Assembly (NCBI RefSeq): GCF_009765785.1
Contig: NZ_LMUT01000025.1
Location: 186,001-250,000 of the forward strand
Length of the DNA: 64,000 bases
DNA from: Granulicella sp. L46
GTDB taxonomy: Bacteria; Acidobacteriota; Terriglobia; Terriglobales; Acidobacteriaceae
Reading direction: 5' to 3'
The notes under the pieces were generated by a model that saw nothing but the letters and a program-made list of their open reading frames with translations, made no database searches and was not told the DNA's origin. Position numbers and translations under genes: made by a program. Below, piece after piece: positions 36,292 to 47,506 of this stretch (its first letter is position 1; every line of letters starts with the position of its first letter).

Positions 36292-36396
36292 GGGTCCGGC
36301 ATTGGCAATCTGCTCGTAAGGCGAGGAATCGAGGCTGGGCTGTAAAGGCATGAAAAGGTAGATCTAACGGCGAAAGGTGAGTCGGTAGGCTGGGCA

Positions 36397-36426
36397 TTGA
36401 CAGCGATTGAGTTTACTCTCTAAGTG
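36397..36426 (+). promoter_or_regulatory. Possible internal promoter ahead of gndA
   Basis: Consensus TTGACA (36397-36402) with a weak -10 at 36420-36426 (CTAAGTG), 30 bp ahead of the short 6-phosphogluconate dehydrogenase start. Confidence 0.35.
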
Positions 36427-36454
36427 GTACTTTCCGCGTGAGGGCGGTTGCAAC

Positions 36455-37360
36455 ATGGAACTGGGATTGATTGGACTTGGAAAGATGGGCGGCAACATGG
36501 CGGAGCGTCTTCGCCTTGCTGGCCACAAGGTTGTCGGCTTTGACTTTTCCGCCGATGCGGTCAAGAAGCTGAATGATGCCGGATCGGTGGGCGTGAGCTC
36601 GCTTGAAGACCTGGTCAAGAATCTACAGGCGCCGCGTGCGATCTGGATCATGGTTCCGGCGGGCGATCCGGTGGACGACACGATCTCCAAGCTGAAGCCG
36701 CTGATGCAGAAGGGCGATATTTTTATCGACGGCGGAAACTCCAACTACAAGGACTCGCAGCGGCGCTATGCGCAGTTGAAGCCGCAGGGTTTTGAGTTTG
36801 TGGATGTTGGAACGTCGGGCGGAATCTGGGGCATCACCGAAGGCTACTCGATGATGGTGGGCGGCGATGAGGAAGTGATTGAGCGCCTGCGGCCGATCTT
36901 TGAAGCGCTGGCTCCAACGAAGGATACGGGCTGGGGACGCACGGGGCCGAGCGGCGCAGGGCACTTCGTGAAGATGGTGCACAACGGGATTGAGTACGGA
37001 TTGATGCAAGCGTATGCAGAAGGCTTCTCGATCATGAACTCGAAGAAGCCGCTGGAGCTGGACCTGACTCAGATTGCGAATATCTGGCGGTATGGTTCGG
37101 TGGTGCGGTCGTGGCTGCTGGACCTGACGGCGGACGCGCTCAAGAAGAATCCAACGCTGGATGGGTTGGAGCCATATGTGCCGGATTCGGGTGAAGGTCG
37201 CTGGACCGTGTTCGAGGCGATTGATCTGAATGTTTCTGCGCCGGTGATTACGGAGTCGTTGATACGCCGTGTGCGTTCGCGCGAGGACGATAACTTTACG
37301 GACAGAATGCTTTCGGTGATGCGCCATGAGTTTGGCGGGCATGCCGTGAAGAAAACATAG
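36455..37360 (+). CDS. gndA: 6-phosphogluconate dehydrogenase, short (GndA/YqeC-like) type
   Basis: 301 aa from ATG 36455. Rossmann motif LGLIGLGKMGGNMAERL, then DGGNSNYKDS, DVGTSGGIWG and AGHFVKMVHNGIEYGLMQAYAEG. It lacks the long C-terminal domain of classical Gnd, so it belongs to the short group, often tetrameric and NAD-preferring. The Rossmann acid in VVGFDFS (Asp after beta2) favours NAD over NADP, an inference. Placed directly before zwf. The window also has full-length gnd at 9261. Confidence 0.9.
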   Translation: MELGLIGLGKMGGNMAERLRLAGHKVVGFDFSADAVKKLNDAGSVGVSSLEDLVKNLQAPRAIWIMVPAGDPVDDTISKLKPLMQKGDIFIDGGNSNYKDSQRRYAQLKPQGFEFVDVGTSGGIWGITEGYSMMVGGDEEVIERLRPIFEALAPTKDTGWGRTGPSGAGHFVKMVHNGIEYGLMQAYAEGFSIMNSKKPLELDLTQIANIWRYGSVVRSWLLDLTADALKKNPTLDGLEPYVPDSGEGRWTVFEAIDLNVSAPVITESLIRRVRSREDDNFTDRMLSVMRHEFGGHAVKKT

Positions 37361-37449
37361 AGACAGTGGTTTGTGCGGTTGTGAAGACTACTCATCACTC
37401 ATAAGCTAAGCGGAAATCCAGAGTTGTGAAGATACGTAAGGAGCAGTAG

Positions 37450-38994
<1,545 letters not shown>

Positions 38995-39016
38995 GAGCAG
39001 AGTGTAGAGGATAGAG

Positions 39017-39058
39017 AGAGCGGTTGCGGCGGGGAACAGCCGCTGCGACCGCTCTTTT
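39017..39058 (+). terminator. Hairpin with T run between zwf and pgl
   Basis: GAGAGCGGTTGC...  pairs with GCGACCGCTC followed directly by TTTT. The stem is about 12 bp with one bulge. It would end or reduce transcription from zwf into pgl. Confidence 0.6.
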
Positions 39059-39092
39059 GGTTGGGTTTGAAATTTCTGAGTGGAGCGGGTAG

Positions 39093-39896
39093 ATGGCGCG
39101 TTTGATTAAAGTTACATACCAGGTTTGGCCGACAGCGGCGGAGATGGCGCTCGCTTCGGCTCGGAAGTTTGCCGAGACAGTAGAGACGGCAGTAGCCAAG
39201 CATGGCGTGGCGCGGCTGGCGATCTCGGGTGGTAGTACACCGCAGGCTACGTTCAAGCTGCTGGCTGATCCAGCGGGCCCGTTCGCGAAGACGATTCCGT
39301 GGGACAAGCTGCAGCTGTTCTGGGTGGATGAGCGGTGCGTTGGGCCGGATAGTCCGGAGTCGAATTACGGCGTGGCGCGCGATCTGCTGCTCAGCAAGGT
39401 GCCTATTCCTGCAGAAAATGTGTTTCGCATGGAGGGCGAGTTGGATCCTGAGGTCGCTGCCAGCCGCTATGAGAGCACGCTTCGCAACGTGCTGAAGCTC
39501 GAAGGAGCCGAGACACCGGCGTTCGATTCGGTGACGCTCGGGATGGGGCCGGATGGGCATACAGCCTCGCTGTTTCCGAACACCGAGGGGTTGAATGAGT
39601 TGGGCCGCCTGGTGATTGCAAACCATGTGCCGCAGAAGGATGTGTGGCGAGTGTCGCTGACGTGGCCGGTGATCAATCATGCGGCGGAGGTCGTTTTTGA
39701 GGTGGAGGGGCCATCGAAGACCGATGTACTGGCCGAGGTTTTAACCGGGCCGCGCGATCCGGATCGACTGCCATCGCAACTAATACGGCCTGCGAATGGT
39801 AAGCTTCTCTTCTTGCTGGATGAGGCTGCCGCAGCGAAGCTGCCACCAGCAGAAGAAGCCGGCAATGGGTATCGCGTCGGTACGCTCGAGATATAA
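39093..39896 (+). CDS. pgl: 6-phosphogluconolactonase
   Basis: 267 aa, SOL/DevB type. Hydrolyses 6-phosphogluconolactone. Motifs LAISGGSTPQATFKLL, WVDERCVGPDSPESNYGVARDLLL, TLGMGPDGHTASLFPNT match the family. Follows zwf by 98 bp and precedes glk by 24 bp. Confidence 0.95.
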   Translation: MARLIKVTYQVWPTAAEMALASARKFAETVETAVAKHGVARLAISGGSTPQATFKLLADPAGPFAKTIPWDKLQLFWVDERCVGPDSPESNYGVARDLLLSKVPIPAENVFRMEGELDPEVAASRYESTLRNVLKLEGAETPAFDSVTLGMGPDGHTASLFPNTEGLNELGRLVIANHVPQKDVWRVSLTWPVINHAAEVVFEVEGPSKTDVLAEVLTGPRDPDRLPSQLIRPANGKLLFLLDEAAAAKLPPAEEAGNGYRVGTLEI

Positions 39897-39920
39897 AAGC
39901 AGTGAGTAGGACGGTTGCGG

Positions 39921-40952
39921 ATGATTCTTGCAGGCGATGTTGGCGGAACGAAGGTTCACCTGGCGCTGTACAACTTTGTTAGTGGGCGGCTGGGCCTGGT
40001 GCGGGAGAATAAATTCCCATCCAGCGAGCACGCTACGCTCGATGAGGTGGTGAAGACATTTCTGGCTCAGGCTGAGGGGTCGAAGGAAGAGATCATCGCG
40101 GCGTGTTTTGGATGCCCGGGGCCGGTGCGCGATGGGCGCCTGAAGCTGACCAACCTGCCATGGACGCTGGATGAACGCGAGCTCGAGAAGTCGTTAGGGA
40201 TCGAGCACGTTTTTCTGATCAATGATCTGGAGGCCAATGGCTACGGGATTCCGGAGCTGGCGCCGGATAAGATTTTTACGCTGCTCAAGGGCGACCCGAC
40301 GGCGGAGGGGCACAGGGGACTGGTGTCGGCGGGAACGGGACTTGGCGAGGCACTGCTGATCTGGGATGAGAAGACACGGCAGCATCGGCCGATCCCGTCG
40401 GAAGGTGGCCACTGCGACTTTGCAGCGCGCAACGATCGCGAGATTGCGCTGCTCCAGTACCTGCGGAGAACGCTGAATGGACGCGTAAGTTTTGAACGCG
40501 TGGTGTCGGGGATTGGGATCAAGAACGTCTACGCGTTTTTGCGTGATGACGAGAAGATGGAAGAGCCTGCGTGGCTGCGCGAACGCATGAAGAGCGAAGA
40601 TCCGAATGCCGTGATCGGTCAATGCGGCGAGGACGGAAGCAGCGAAATCTGCCTTGAGACGCTGCGCATGTTCACGTCCGCGTTTGGCGCAGAGGCGGGG
40701 AACGTGGGCCTGAAGGTGCTGGCGGCAGGTGGGATGTACCTGGGGGGCGGCATTGCTCCGAAGATTCTGAAGACGATGCAGAGTGGCGAATTTGCGCAGG
40801 CGTTTCTGGATAAGGGAAGGCTCTCCCCCTTGTTGGAGGCGATGCCGGTGCGAGTGATTTTGGATGACTCGTGTGCTCTGCTGGGAGCGGCGGCGTTCGC
40901 GGAGACGCGGGCTGCGGAGATTTCAGGGCGGTCGGCGCGTGGGGCCTCGTAG
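39921..40952 (+). CDS. glk: Glucokinase (GlkA/ROK-unrelated group)
   Basis: 343 aa from ATG 39921. Phosphorylates glucose with ATP. Phosphate-1 motif ILAGDVGGTKVHLALYNF, adenosine-side DDSCALLGAAAFAET, NDLEANGYGI and GTGLGEALL are as in proteobacterial Glk. The sequence SEGGHCDFAARNDREIALLQ carries the conserved Glu/His sugar contacts. Last gene of the sugar-phosphate block. Confidence 0.93.
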   Translation: MILAGDVGGTKVHLALYNFVSGRLGLVRENKFPSSEHATLDEVVKTFLAQAEGSKEEIIAACFGCPGPVRDGRLKLTNLPWTLDERELEKSLGIEHVFLINDLEANGYGIPELAPDKIFTLLKGDPTAEGHRGLVSAGTGLGEALLIWDEKTRQHRPIPSEGGHCDFAARNDREIALLQYLRRTLNGRVSFERVVSGIGIKNVYAFLRDDEKMEEPAWLRERMKSEDPNAVIGQCGEDGSSEICLETLRMFTSAFGAEAGNVGLKVLAAGGMYLGGGIAPKILKTMQSGEFAQAFLDKGRLSPLLEAMPVRVILDDSCALLGAAAFAETRAAEISGRSARGAS

Positions 40953-41030
40953 GAAATAAATCTGTACGTGCCGTTGACCACGGCCATACCGTAGCGTCCA
41001 TGCAGTACGTGTAAACGGAGAGCGAGCGCG

Positions 41031-42215
41031 ATGCGATGGATGGCTGCGGCAATGCTGGGCGTGGCAGGGTCGGTTGGGTTGGCGCAGCAGGCTGCGATGC
41101 CGCCTGCGACTGCGGAGACTACCGGAACGATCATGGGGCACGTCTACCTGGCCGATACCGGCAGCCCCGCGCGGCTGGCGCAGGTGGCGCTGCAGCCAGT
41201 GCAAGTGCCGAGTGATGATGCGAAGAAGAGTGATACGCGCCAGACAAGTTCGTTCCAGATCTATCGGACCGCGCTCGACGGCGGGTACCGCATCACGCGT
41301 GTGAGGCCTGGTTCGTATTACGTGGTGGTCAAGATGCCGGGGTATCTGTCGCCGTTTGCGATGTTCACGAATCAACAGCTTTCGCATCCGACGCCGGATG
41401 ATCAGCAGAAGATGGATGCGTATTTGCCAGTGGTCACGGTGGTGCCAAATAACTCGGCGACGATGGACATTCATTTGACGCGCGGGGCGAGTTTGAGCGG
41501 GACGCTTAGCTTCGATGACGGAGAGCCGTATCCCGATGTGCAGGTGCAGGTGATGCAGAAGGATGCGAAGGGCAAGTGGCAGACGTTGCCGCTGGTAAGT
41601 GGTGGATATACGGATGATTTGGGTAACTTCCGCATTACTGGTCTATTGGCGGGGGAGTATTTGCTGAAGGCGAGTTTTTCGCTCGACGAAATGTTTGTGT
41701 CGAGCGTGCTGGAGCAGCCTCAAGGAATATCGTCGTTCCCGCACTTCTCCCTGGACTACTACAGTGGCGATACGGTCCGGCTGCGAGACGCGAAGCCCAT
41801 CCATGTGGACAGTTCGCAGGAGGTGTCGGGTGCCAACATCACCATTCCCGTGTCGAAGCTGCACATGGTCAGTGGGCAGATTGTGCAGGCAGGCGGCGGT
41901 CGCGCGATCAATGGTGGAACGGTTGTGCTGTGCTACTCGGATGGCGAAGGCGAAGAACTTGCATCGGTGAAGGTAGAGAGCGATGAGCCGATGTTTCGGA
42001 TGCCGTTTGTGCCGGAGGGAAGCTACGTGATTAAGGTCAAGGACGCCGAGGATGTGAGGCGCGAGGAGATCTCGAACGGGCTTGGATCCATGCCGCCGTT
42101 TCATACCAAGGAGACCGTCGTGCAGAAGTATGGAACGACGGAACAGCCGCTGGTCGTGACGGGCGATGTGAGTGGAGTGAACCTCGCGGTAACCGCGTCA
42201 GGAAAGTCGCCATAG
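41031..42215 (+). CDS. Exported carboxypeptidase-regulatory-like (CarboxypepD_reg) protein
   Basis: 394 aa. A short signal (MRWMAAAMLGVAGSVGLAQQ) precedes Ig-like beta-sandwich repeats. Each repeat has the pattern DGGYRITRVRPGSYYVVV, DDLGNFRITGLLAGEYLLKA and FVPEGSYVIKV, the hallmark of CarboxypepD_reg domains that are abundant in Acidobacteria, often at the N-terminus of TonB receptors. No barrel domain is present here, so it is a free periplasmic or surface protein of unknown role. Confidence 0.8.
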   Translation: MRWMAAAMLGVAGSVGLAQQAAMPPATAETTGTIMGHVYLADTGSPARLAQVALQPVQVPSDDAKKSDTRQTSSFQIYRTALDGGYRITRVRPGSYYVVVKMPGYLSPFAMFTNQQLSHPTPDDQQKMDAYLPVVTVVPNNSATMDIHLTRGASLSGTLSFDDGEPYPDVQVQVMQKDAKGKWQTLPLVSGGYTDDLGNFRITGLLAGEYLLKASFSLDEMFVSSVLEQPQGISSFPHFSLDYYSGDTVRLRDAKPIHVDSSQEVSGANITIPVSKLHMVSGQIVQAGGGRAINGGTVVLCYSDGEGEELASVKVESDEPMFRMPFVPEGSYVIKVKDAEDVRREEISNGLGSMPPFHTKETVVQKYGTTEQPLVVTGDVSGVNLAVTASGKSP

Positions 42216-42233
42216 TCCTGCGCGGACGGCGAG
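42214..42233 (+). repeat. 20-bp dispersed repeat, copy 2, intergenic
   Basis: AGTCCTGCGCGGACGGCGAG, identical to 22221-22240. It starts right at the stop codon of the CarboxypepD_reg gene. Confidence 0.8.
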
Positions 42234-42262
42234 GATGGGTGTGGCGCGGGATCAGGCTTGCG

Positions 42263-42550
42263 CTACATGATGCGGAAGCGTTCGCGCATCAGGCGTTGGA
42301 AGCGGGGACGCCAGATGAGGTCGTAGGCCAGCTCCTTGCCGGGAAACATGGCGAGGGCAGCAGAGCGCGCGTCGCCGATCATCTGCGACGCGTCGTCGAT
42401 GGTGAGGGAATGGTCCTGTGCGATGGTCTGTAGCACCAGGTTCATCATGAGCTGAAGCCGGCGGATGAGGCGTGCTTCTTCCTGGGCGTCAGGGGAAGCG
42501 GGGGTGGGATTGACGGCCGGGGTCGTGGGGATCGGGTCGGGGTTTGGCAA
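42263..42550 (-). CDS. Small conserved-looking hypothetical protein
   Basis: 95 aa from TTG 42550, chosen because AAGGAG lies 7 bp upstream; an ATG at 42601 would lack this. The N-terminus is Pro-rich; the C-terminal two-thirds is helical (ARLIRRLQLMMNLVLQTIAQD, SQMIGDARSAALAMFPGKEL). No domain recognised. It is downstream of comEC on the same strand. Confidence 0.55.
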   Translation of the reverse strand: MPNPDPIPTTPAVNPTPASPDAQEEARLIRRLQLMMNLVLQTIAQDHSLTIDDASQMIGDARSAALAMFPGKELAYDLIWRPRFQRLMRERFRIM

Positions 42551-42646
42551 TCGCGGCTCCTTGGGGTTCGACAGGTGCGGAGGACGAAACGCTGGAAGCA
42601 ATGGAGGCTGACAACTTCCAACCTACGTTTAAGTCCTGAGGACTGT

Positions 42647-45358
42647 CTACCAATTAGACGCGGCAGATGCTTCGGAGATTCCTCCCGCAGGGGTGAGCAG
42701 GAAGGTGGTGGCTCCGAGGCGGTCGGTGCGATAGGTGCGGATATGGGACGCAGCCAGGCGGTCGATGACGATGGGGCTGGGATGGCCGAAGGTGTTGTGC
42801 TGGCCGTCGCTGATGACGGCGTCGAGGGGCGAGACGGCCGCGAGGAACTCGGGTGTGGTGGAGGTGTGGCTGCCGTGGTGTCCGACCTTCAGCAGCGTTG
42901 CGGGAAGGACGCGGTGGTTGGCCAGCATGGCCTCCTCGCTGGGCGCTTCTGCGTCGCCTTCGAGCAGGACGCTGGCTTGAGCGTAGTCGAGACGGACGAC
43001 CAGCGAGTCGTTGTTGATGGGCGTGCCGCCGTTCGCGTAAGGGGCTTCTGGCGCGAGGACGGTGGCGTGCAGATCGGACCAGGTGAAAGCCTGGCCCGCA
43101 TGCAGGTGGCGAATGATCATGTGCTGGGCACGGGCTTGCGCGAGTAGAGCGTAGAAGAGCGGAGAGTCGCCGGGGTCAATGCTGATCCAGAGTTCGCGCG
43201 GATGGAAGTCGCGCAAGACAGCGGGCATGCCGCCCATGTGATCGGAGTGCGCGTGGGTTAGCAGGACCACATCTAGATGACGGATGCGGCGCGACCAAAG
43301 GTAGGGTGCGACGACCTCCTCGCCAACGTCCCATGCGCTGGCTGGCGCATTTTCGCCGCGGCCGGTGGGACCTCCTGCATCGACCAGCATGGTTTCGCCG
43401 GCTGGGCTAACGACGAAGATCGAGTCGCCCTGGCCCACGTCGATGGCCGTGACTTCGAGGGCGCCAGGATGCAGGCGGGGCGGTATCGGATAGAGAACCG
43501 CGAGCGGGATTAGCAGAGCAACCAGGACTCCGGTCGCGAATAAAGTGCGGCGGTGTGCGCGGAGAGCCCAGCAGCAGTAGAGAATGCAGGCGCAGGCCAG
43601 CGCGAGGGCGATGGGAGCAGGCTCCGGGGTGCGCAGGTTGGCGATGGCTAGATTTTGCACGCGGTCGACGGTGAAGCGCATGAGGTGCAGTAAGAGCGCT
43701 GTGAGCGCGGCGGGAATTAGCGCAAGCCAGGCACTGAGCAGCGAGGCGAGGAACGTGATGATCGCGACGCAGAGCAGCACGGAGAGCAGAGGGATGTCGA
43801 TGAAGTTGAGTGGAAGGGCAAGCAGCGTGGCTCGATGGAAGTAGATCGCCATGGGCAGAACCATGCAGAGCTCGGCGGTGAGCGAGATGAGGATGGCTTC
43901 GCAGGCCCAGAAGAACGCGCGGAGGATCCAGGCGGGTAGGTTAGCGAGGCGGGGGCCGAGGAGGTCGGCTGAGAGATCGGTGAGCATGCGGGTATGAACA
44001 CGGAACTGCGCGATGCGTGGGGGGACCCCGGCGTCGGCGCGCACAATATCGAGGTGGCGAAGTGCGCGCAGGCGGGGAAGGATGAGGCGTTCGCTTAGCG
44101 GGATGGCGAGGCCAGCGATTGCGAGGATGACCATGAACGTCATTTGAAAGCTGACTTCGTAGAGTGATCGCGGGTCGAGAACAAGTACGGCAAGCGCGGC
44201 CGCGCCGAGAGCGTTGAGCGCGGTGATCTCGCGATCGAGCCAGCGGGCGATGAGGTAGATCGCCGTCATGATGAGGGCGCGTTGGGCAGGGATGCCGAAG
44301 CCGGTGAGCTCGGCGTACCCGAAGGCGACGAGGATTGTTAGCAGAACGGCGATGCCTTGGGGGAGACGGAGCCGTCGTAGAAACCAGAAGAGGCCGCCGG
44401 CAAGAAGGGCAACGTGCAAGCCGGAGACGACAAAGAGGTGGAAGGTTCCGGTGCGCTCGAAGGCTTCGCGCAGGGCGCGGGTGAGGTGCGTGCGATCGCC
44501 GAAGAGCATGGCGTTGAGCATGGAGGCGTCTTCTGATGTGAGGCGCAGGGCTTGAGGAAGGTGGTGGCTGGCGTTGGAGTTTGCGAATGACTGGAGACGG
44601 TCGGAAGCCCATGCTTGCGCGGCGAAGATGCGACAGCGCAGAGTCGGGCGCGCGGCGTGAAGGACCTGCACGCGCGAGGATCGGGCGCTCCCGGTCGCGC
44701 CGATGCCTTCTTCCAAGAGATAGTCGGCGTAGGACCATGCGCCGGGGTCGCGGTAGACGTCGGGGGTGCGGAGGCGAAGCGGAACGTCGATGAGGTCGCC
44801 GCAATGAAGTGCGAGCTGCGGGCCATTGACAGTGAAGCGGATGCCTCCGGCGGTGGCCTGCATGGCGGAGAGGTCAGGCGTAAGGTATTCGACGGACTGG
44901 ACGTCGATGTCGACGGACTGCGTATCGGGATCGGGGTCGGTATCCCAGGCGCCGGGCTCGAAGGCGGGATGGGGTGAGTTACGTGGCGGCGGAGGAAGCG
45001 TGCGTACGCGGATGACAGCGCCGTGGACGTCGCGGGTAAGGCCGTCGGCTAGATGATGAAGCGCTTGTTGCTGCGGGACGGCTGGCTCGATCAGCGCGCA
45101 CCAGCAGCCGATGGCGATCCAGAGCGCGTAGACAGGAACGATTGCAACGCGAGGAGCCTTGCGGAGGCTTGCGAGTGACAGCGCGAAGAGGAAGAGCGTG
45201 GCGACGGCGAGCAGGAGCGTCGGTTGCCAGCGGAGAGCGAGTAGATCGCCGAGTGCGAAGCAGGCACACGCAGTGAGGAGCGGGACCCGGCGAAGCCTGA
45301 GCGGCTCGACGACAGGGGAATCGTACAACCAGGATGTGGCAGCACCGACAGCCGGCAT
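42647..45358 (-). CDS. comEC: DNA internalisation-related competence protein ComEC/Rec2
   Basis: 903 aa inner-membrane DNA-uptake channel. The N-terminal DUF4131-type domain (hydrophobic segments then a soluble OB-like part) leads to a polytopic Competence domain (FHLFVVSGLHVALLAGGLFW, FGYAELTGFGIPAQRALIMT). A C-terminal metallo-beta-lactamase domain follows, with LLTHAHSDHMGGMPAVL and KVGHHGSHTSTTPEF. Complete architecture, so likely functional. No other competence genes are nearby. Confidence 0.93.
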   Translation of the reverse strand: MPAVGAATSWLYDSPVVEPLRLRRVPLLTACACFALGDLLALRWQPTLLLAVATLFLFALSLASLRKAPRVAIVPVYALWIAIGCWCALIEPAVPQQQALHHLADGLTRDVHGAVIRVRTLPPPPRNSPHPAFEPGAWDTDPDPDTQSVDIDVQSVEYLTPDLSAMQATAGGIRFTVNGPQLALHCGDLIDVPLRLRTPDVYRDPGAWSYADYLLEEGIGATGSARSSRVQVLHAARPTLRCRIFAAQAWASDRLQSFANSNASHHLPQALRLTSEDASMLNAMLFGDRTHLTRALREAFERTGTFHLFVVSGLHVALLAGGLFWFLRRLRLPQGIAVLLTILVAFGYAELTGFGIPAQRALIMTAIYLIARWLDREITALNALGAAALAVLVLDPRSLYEVSFQMTFMVILAIAGLAIPLSERLILPRLRALRHLDIVRADAGVPPRIAQFRVHTRMLTDLSADLLGPRLANLPAWILRAFFWACEAILISLTAELCMVLPMAIYFHRATLLALPLNFIDIPLLSVLLCVAIITFLASLLSAWLALIPAALTALLLHLMRFTVDRVQNLAIANLRTPEPAPIALALACACILYCCWALRAHRRTLFATGVLVALLIPLAVLYPIPPRLHPGALEVTAIDVGQGDSIFVVSPAGETMLVDAGGPTGRGENAPASAWDVGEEVVAPYLWSRRIRHLDVVLLTHAHSDHMGGMPAVLRDFHPRELWISIDPGDSPLFYALLAQARAQHMIIRHLHAGQAFTWSDLHATVLAPEAPYANGGTPINNDSLVVRLDYAQASVLLEGDAEAPSEEAMLANHRVLPATLLKVGHHGSHTSTTPEFLAAVSPLDAVISDGQHNTFGHPSPIVIDRLAASHIRTYRTDRLGATTFLLTPAGGISEASAASNW

Positions 45359-45421
45359 GAGAAGCGCTACCTTGCGCAGTACGGGAGACAGTTTTAGTGT
45401 TTCACTTTTGCGGCAGGGTAG

Positions 45422-46786
45422 CTAGCGGGCGGGAGGTTTGCGCTCGAGGATTGCGACTGTTTCCAAGTGGAAGGTCTGGGGAAAGAGGTCCACGAGATGC
45501 AGGGCGCGGATGCTGTAGAAGGGCTGCAAGGCGTTGAGATCGCGAGCGAGGGTGGTGGGGTCGCAGGAGACGTAAAGCAGTGTGGGAGCTGCGATCCGCG
45601 CGAGCAGCTCGCAGGCTTCGAGGCCTACGCCGGCGCGCGGCGGGTCGAGGACGATGAGGTCTGGGCGGTCGCGATCGAGTACGGCGCGGCGCAGAAAATC
45701 GAGTGTGGTGGATTCGTGGACAGTGCTGGTAGAACCGCGTTTGGTGAGAGCGGCGCGGAGGTCGGCGACGGCGGTGGGGTTAGCTTCGACGGCGGTGACC
45801 TCGTTAAAGCTGCGCGCTAATACGCGAGAGAAGAGACCGACGCCGGCGAAGAGATCCCAGGCAAGCGTGCCGGAGCGCGGCTGGTCGTCGTCGTTGCAGA
45901 CCAGCTCAACCAACGTTTCGAGCAGGAAGCGGTTGACCTGGAAGAAGCCGCCGCGCGTGATCCAGTAGGTTTCATCAAGTACGCGATAGTTGAGGCCGGG
46001 GGCACCAGCTTCCGCGATCATCCGGCCGGTGGGGCCGGTACGGGGGTCGAATGCGGCAGCAGCGGTCGCGGTGATCAACACGCCCTGGGGTGCGTAAGCC
46101 TGCAGCGTAATCGCGGCGCGGTCGAGGCTATCGAAGAGCGGCTTGGTGCGTGGAGCGCAGAAGAAGGTGACTTGGATGCGCTTCATGGTGTGGTCGCAAA
46201 AGAGCTCGACTTCGGCCGTGGCATTAAGCCAGTAGGCAACGTCGCGATCCTCCGCAGCCGCTGCCAGGAGGGACTTGGCGGTAGACCAGAGAACGGGCGC
46301 CGCGATGAGGCAGGTGGTGATGGGAAGAAATTCCGTAGTCGCGTGTCGGTTATAGCCGAGGCGGAGGGAACCCTCGGTGCCTGCTTCGTCGCCACTGCCC
46401 ACTGCATGCGCGACACGCAGGCGAATACGATTGCGATATCCCCAAGGTTCGGCAGAGTGCATCAGTGGTTCGGGCGCGGCATCAATGCCGGCGCCGTTTA
46501 GAAGTTCGGAGAAGATCGATTGCTTCAGGCGGAGTTGTTCTGGATAGTTCGCCATTTGGTAGTGACAACCGCCGCAGGTGCCGAAGTGCGGGCAAGGCGC
46601 GGGCACGCGTTCCGGCGAGGGAGTGAGGACACAGAGCAGCTGAGCCTCGTTGCTGGCGTTGGGGTTCGTCGCTTCCACCGTCTCGCCCGCCAGCGTGAAA
46701 GGAACCAGCACGGGAGCGCCACGCTCGCTGAGCGCGAAGCCATTGCCGCTGTAGAGCACTCGGTCGATATGCAGGGTTCCGCTCAT
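45422..46786 (-). CDS. rlmD: Class I SAM RNA m5U methyltransferase (RlmD/TrmA family)
   Basis: 454 aa. It opens with a TRAM-type domain; Cys65, Cys71 and Cys74 (CPHFGTCGGC) with a later Cys form the iron-sulfur site of the RlmD type. SAM motif TLAWDLFAGVGLFSRVLA and the catalytic Cys in VSCDPTTLARDL. It probably makes m5U in 23S rRNA; the exact position (1939 or 747) cannot be told. Its ATG overlaps the stop of the preceding gene by 4 bp. Confidence 0.88.
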   Translation of the reverse strand: MSGTLHIDRVLYSGNGFALSERGAPVLVPFTLAGETVEATNPNASNEAQLLCVLTPSPERVPAPCPHFGTCGGCHYQMANYPEQLRLKQSIFSELLNGAGIDAAPEPLMHSAEPWGYRNRIRLRVAHAVGSGDEAGTEGSLRLGYNRHATTEFLPITTCLIAAPVLWSTAKSLLAAAAEDRDVAYWLNATAEVELFCDHTMKRIQVTFFCAPRTKPLFDSLDRAAITLQAYAPQGVLITATAAAAFDPRTGPTGRMIAEAGAPGLNYRVLDETYWITRGGFFQVNRFLLETLVELVCNDDDQPRSGTLAWDLFAGVGLFSRVLARSFNEVTAVEANPTAVADLRAALTKRGSTSTVHESTTLDFLRRAVLDRDRPDLIVLDPPRAGVGLEACELLARIAAPTLLYVSCDPTTLARDLNALQPFYSIRALHLVDLFPQTFHLETVAILERKPPAR

Positions 46787-47502
46787 GCGTGGCTCATATA
46801 AAACAGGCTGAGGCGCGGAAGTGCGCGGAGTTCGAGAAGACGCTTGTGTAGAAACTGCTGCTGTACCTGGCGAAGCTGTACGGCGGACATCTTCGCGCGG
46901 TAAGGAGCGAGCTCGCGATCGGCCTGAGTCTTCAAGTCTACGAGCTCCGCCTCGCTCGCGGACAATTGCATCGCGGTGAAGAGTTTTTCTTCGAGCACGG
47001 TGAGTGTGCGGTCGAGATCGTCGAGCGCCGGAGGTGCAGGTCCGCGCATGGAGGCAGCAAGTTCGCGCAGCCGAAAGGCAATCGTCGCGCGCACTCCGTC
47101 TGATGGTTCATCGGGCAGGACGGTGGCTTCCAAAGCCTGGGCGTTCTGGTCCAGAAACGTTGCGACGCGCTCTGACTCGAAGCCGGATTCGCGCGGCTCG
47201 CGTGCAACGGCGGGTGCGATCCCGGTGGAGGCTTCGACGAGTTCTTCGGCGGATTGCATCACCGCCTGCGAGCACCAGGCTAGGCCGTTGACCTTGCGCA
47301 GACGGCCGCGAGCCTTGTGGGCGCGAGCGTCATATTTATCGAATGCCGCATCGATGCCACGCAGGACGGCCTCCAGCGGAATGCCGGCCTCGCGCCAGGT
47401 TTCGATCAACGCCCAGTCAAGCGTGTTGAGCAGAAGGATGGAGCCGCGGCGGCTGCTGAATCGTTCTTCGATTTCGGAGAAGTATTCAAAGTAGTTCAAC
47501 AT
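46783..47502 (-). CDS. Hypothetical helical protein, coupled to rlmD
   Basis: 239 aa from ATG 47502 (GTG 47505 also possible). Almost all helical with heptad-like Leu/Ala, opening LNYFEYFSEIEERFSSRRGS. LLLNTLDWALIETWREAGIPLEAVLRGID resembles acidobacterial proteins without known function. It sits between coaX and rlmD, overlapping rlmD by 4 bp, so co-translated with it. Confidence 0.7.
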   Translation of the reverse strand: MLNYFEYFSEIEERFSSRRGSILLLNTLDWALIETWREAGIPLEAVLRGIDAAFDKYDARAHKARGRLRKVNGLAWCSQAVMQSAEELVEASTGIAPAVAREPRESGFESERVATFLDQNAQALEATVLPDEPSDGVRATIAFRLRELAASMRGPAPPALDDLDRTLTVLEEKLFTAMQLSASEAELVDLKTQADRELAPYRAKMSAVQLRQVQQQFLHKRLLELRALPRLSLFYMSHA

Positions 47503-47506
47503 CACG

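Noticed and set aside
42590-42680. tRNA-Leu-like string (AATTGGTAGAC, then AGTCCTCAGGACT) on the minus strand
   Set aside because: The AATTGGTAG part is the last codons and stop of comEC; no acceptor stem, T-loop or CCA end can be formed.
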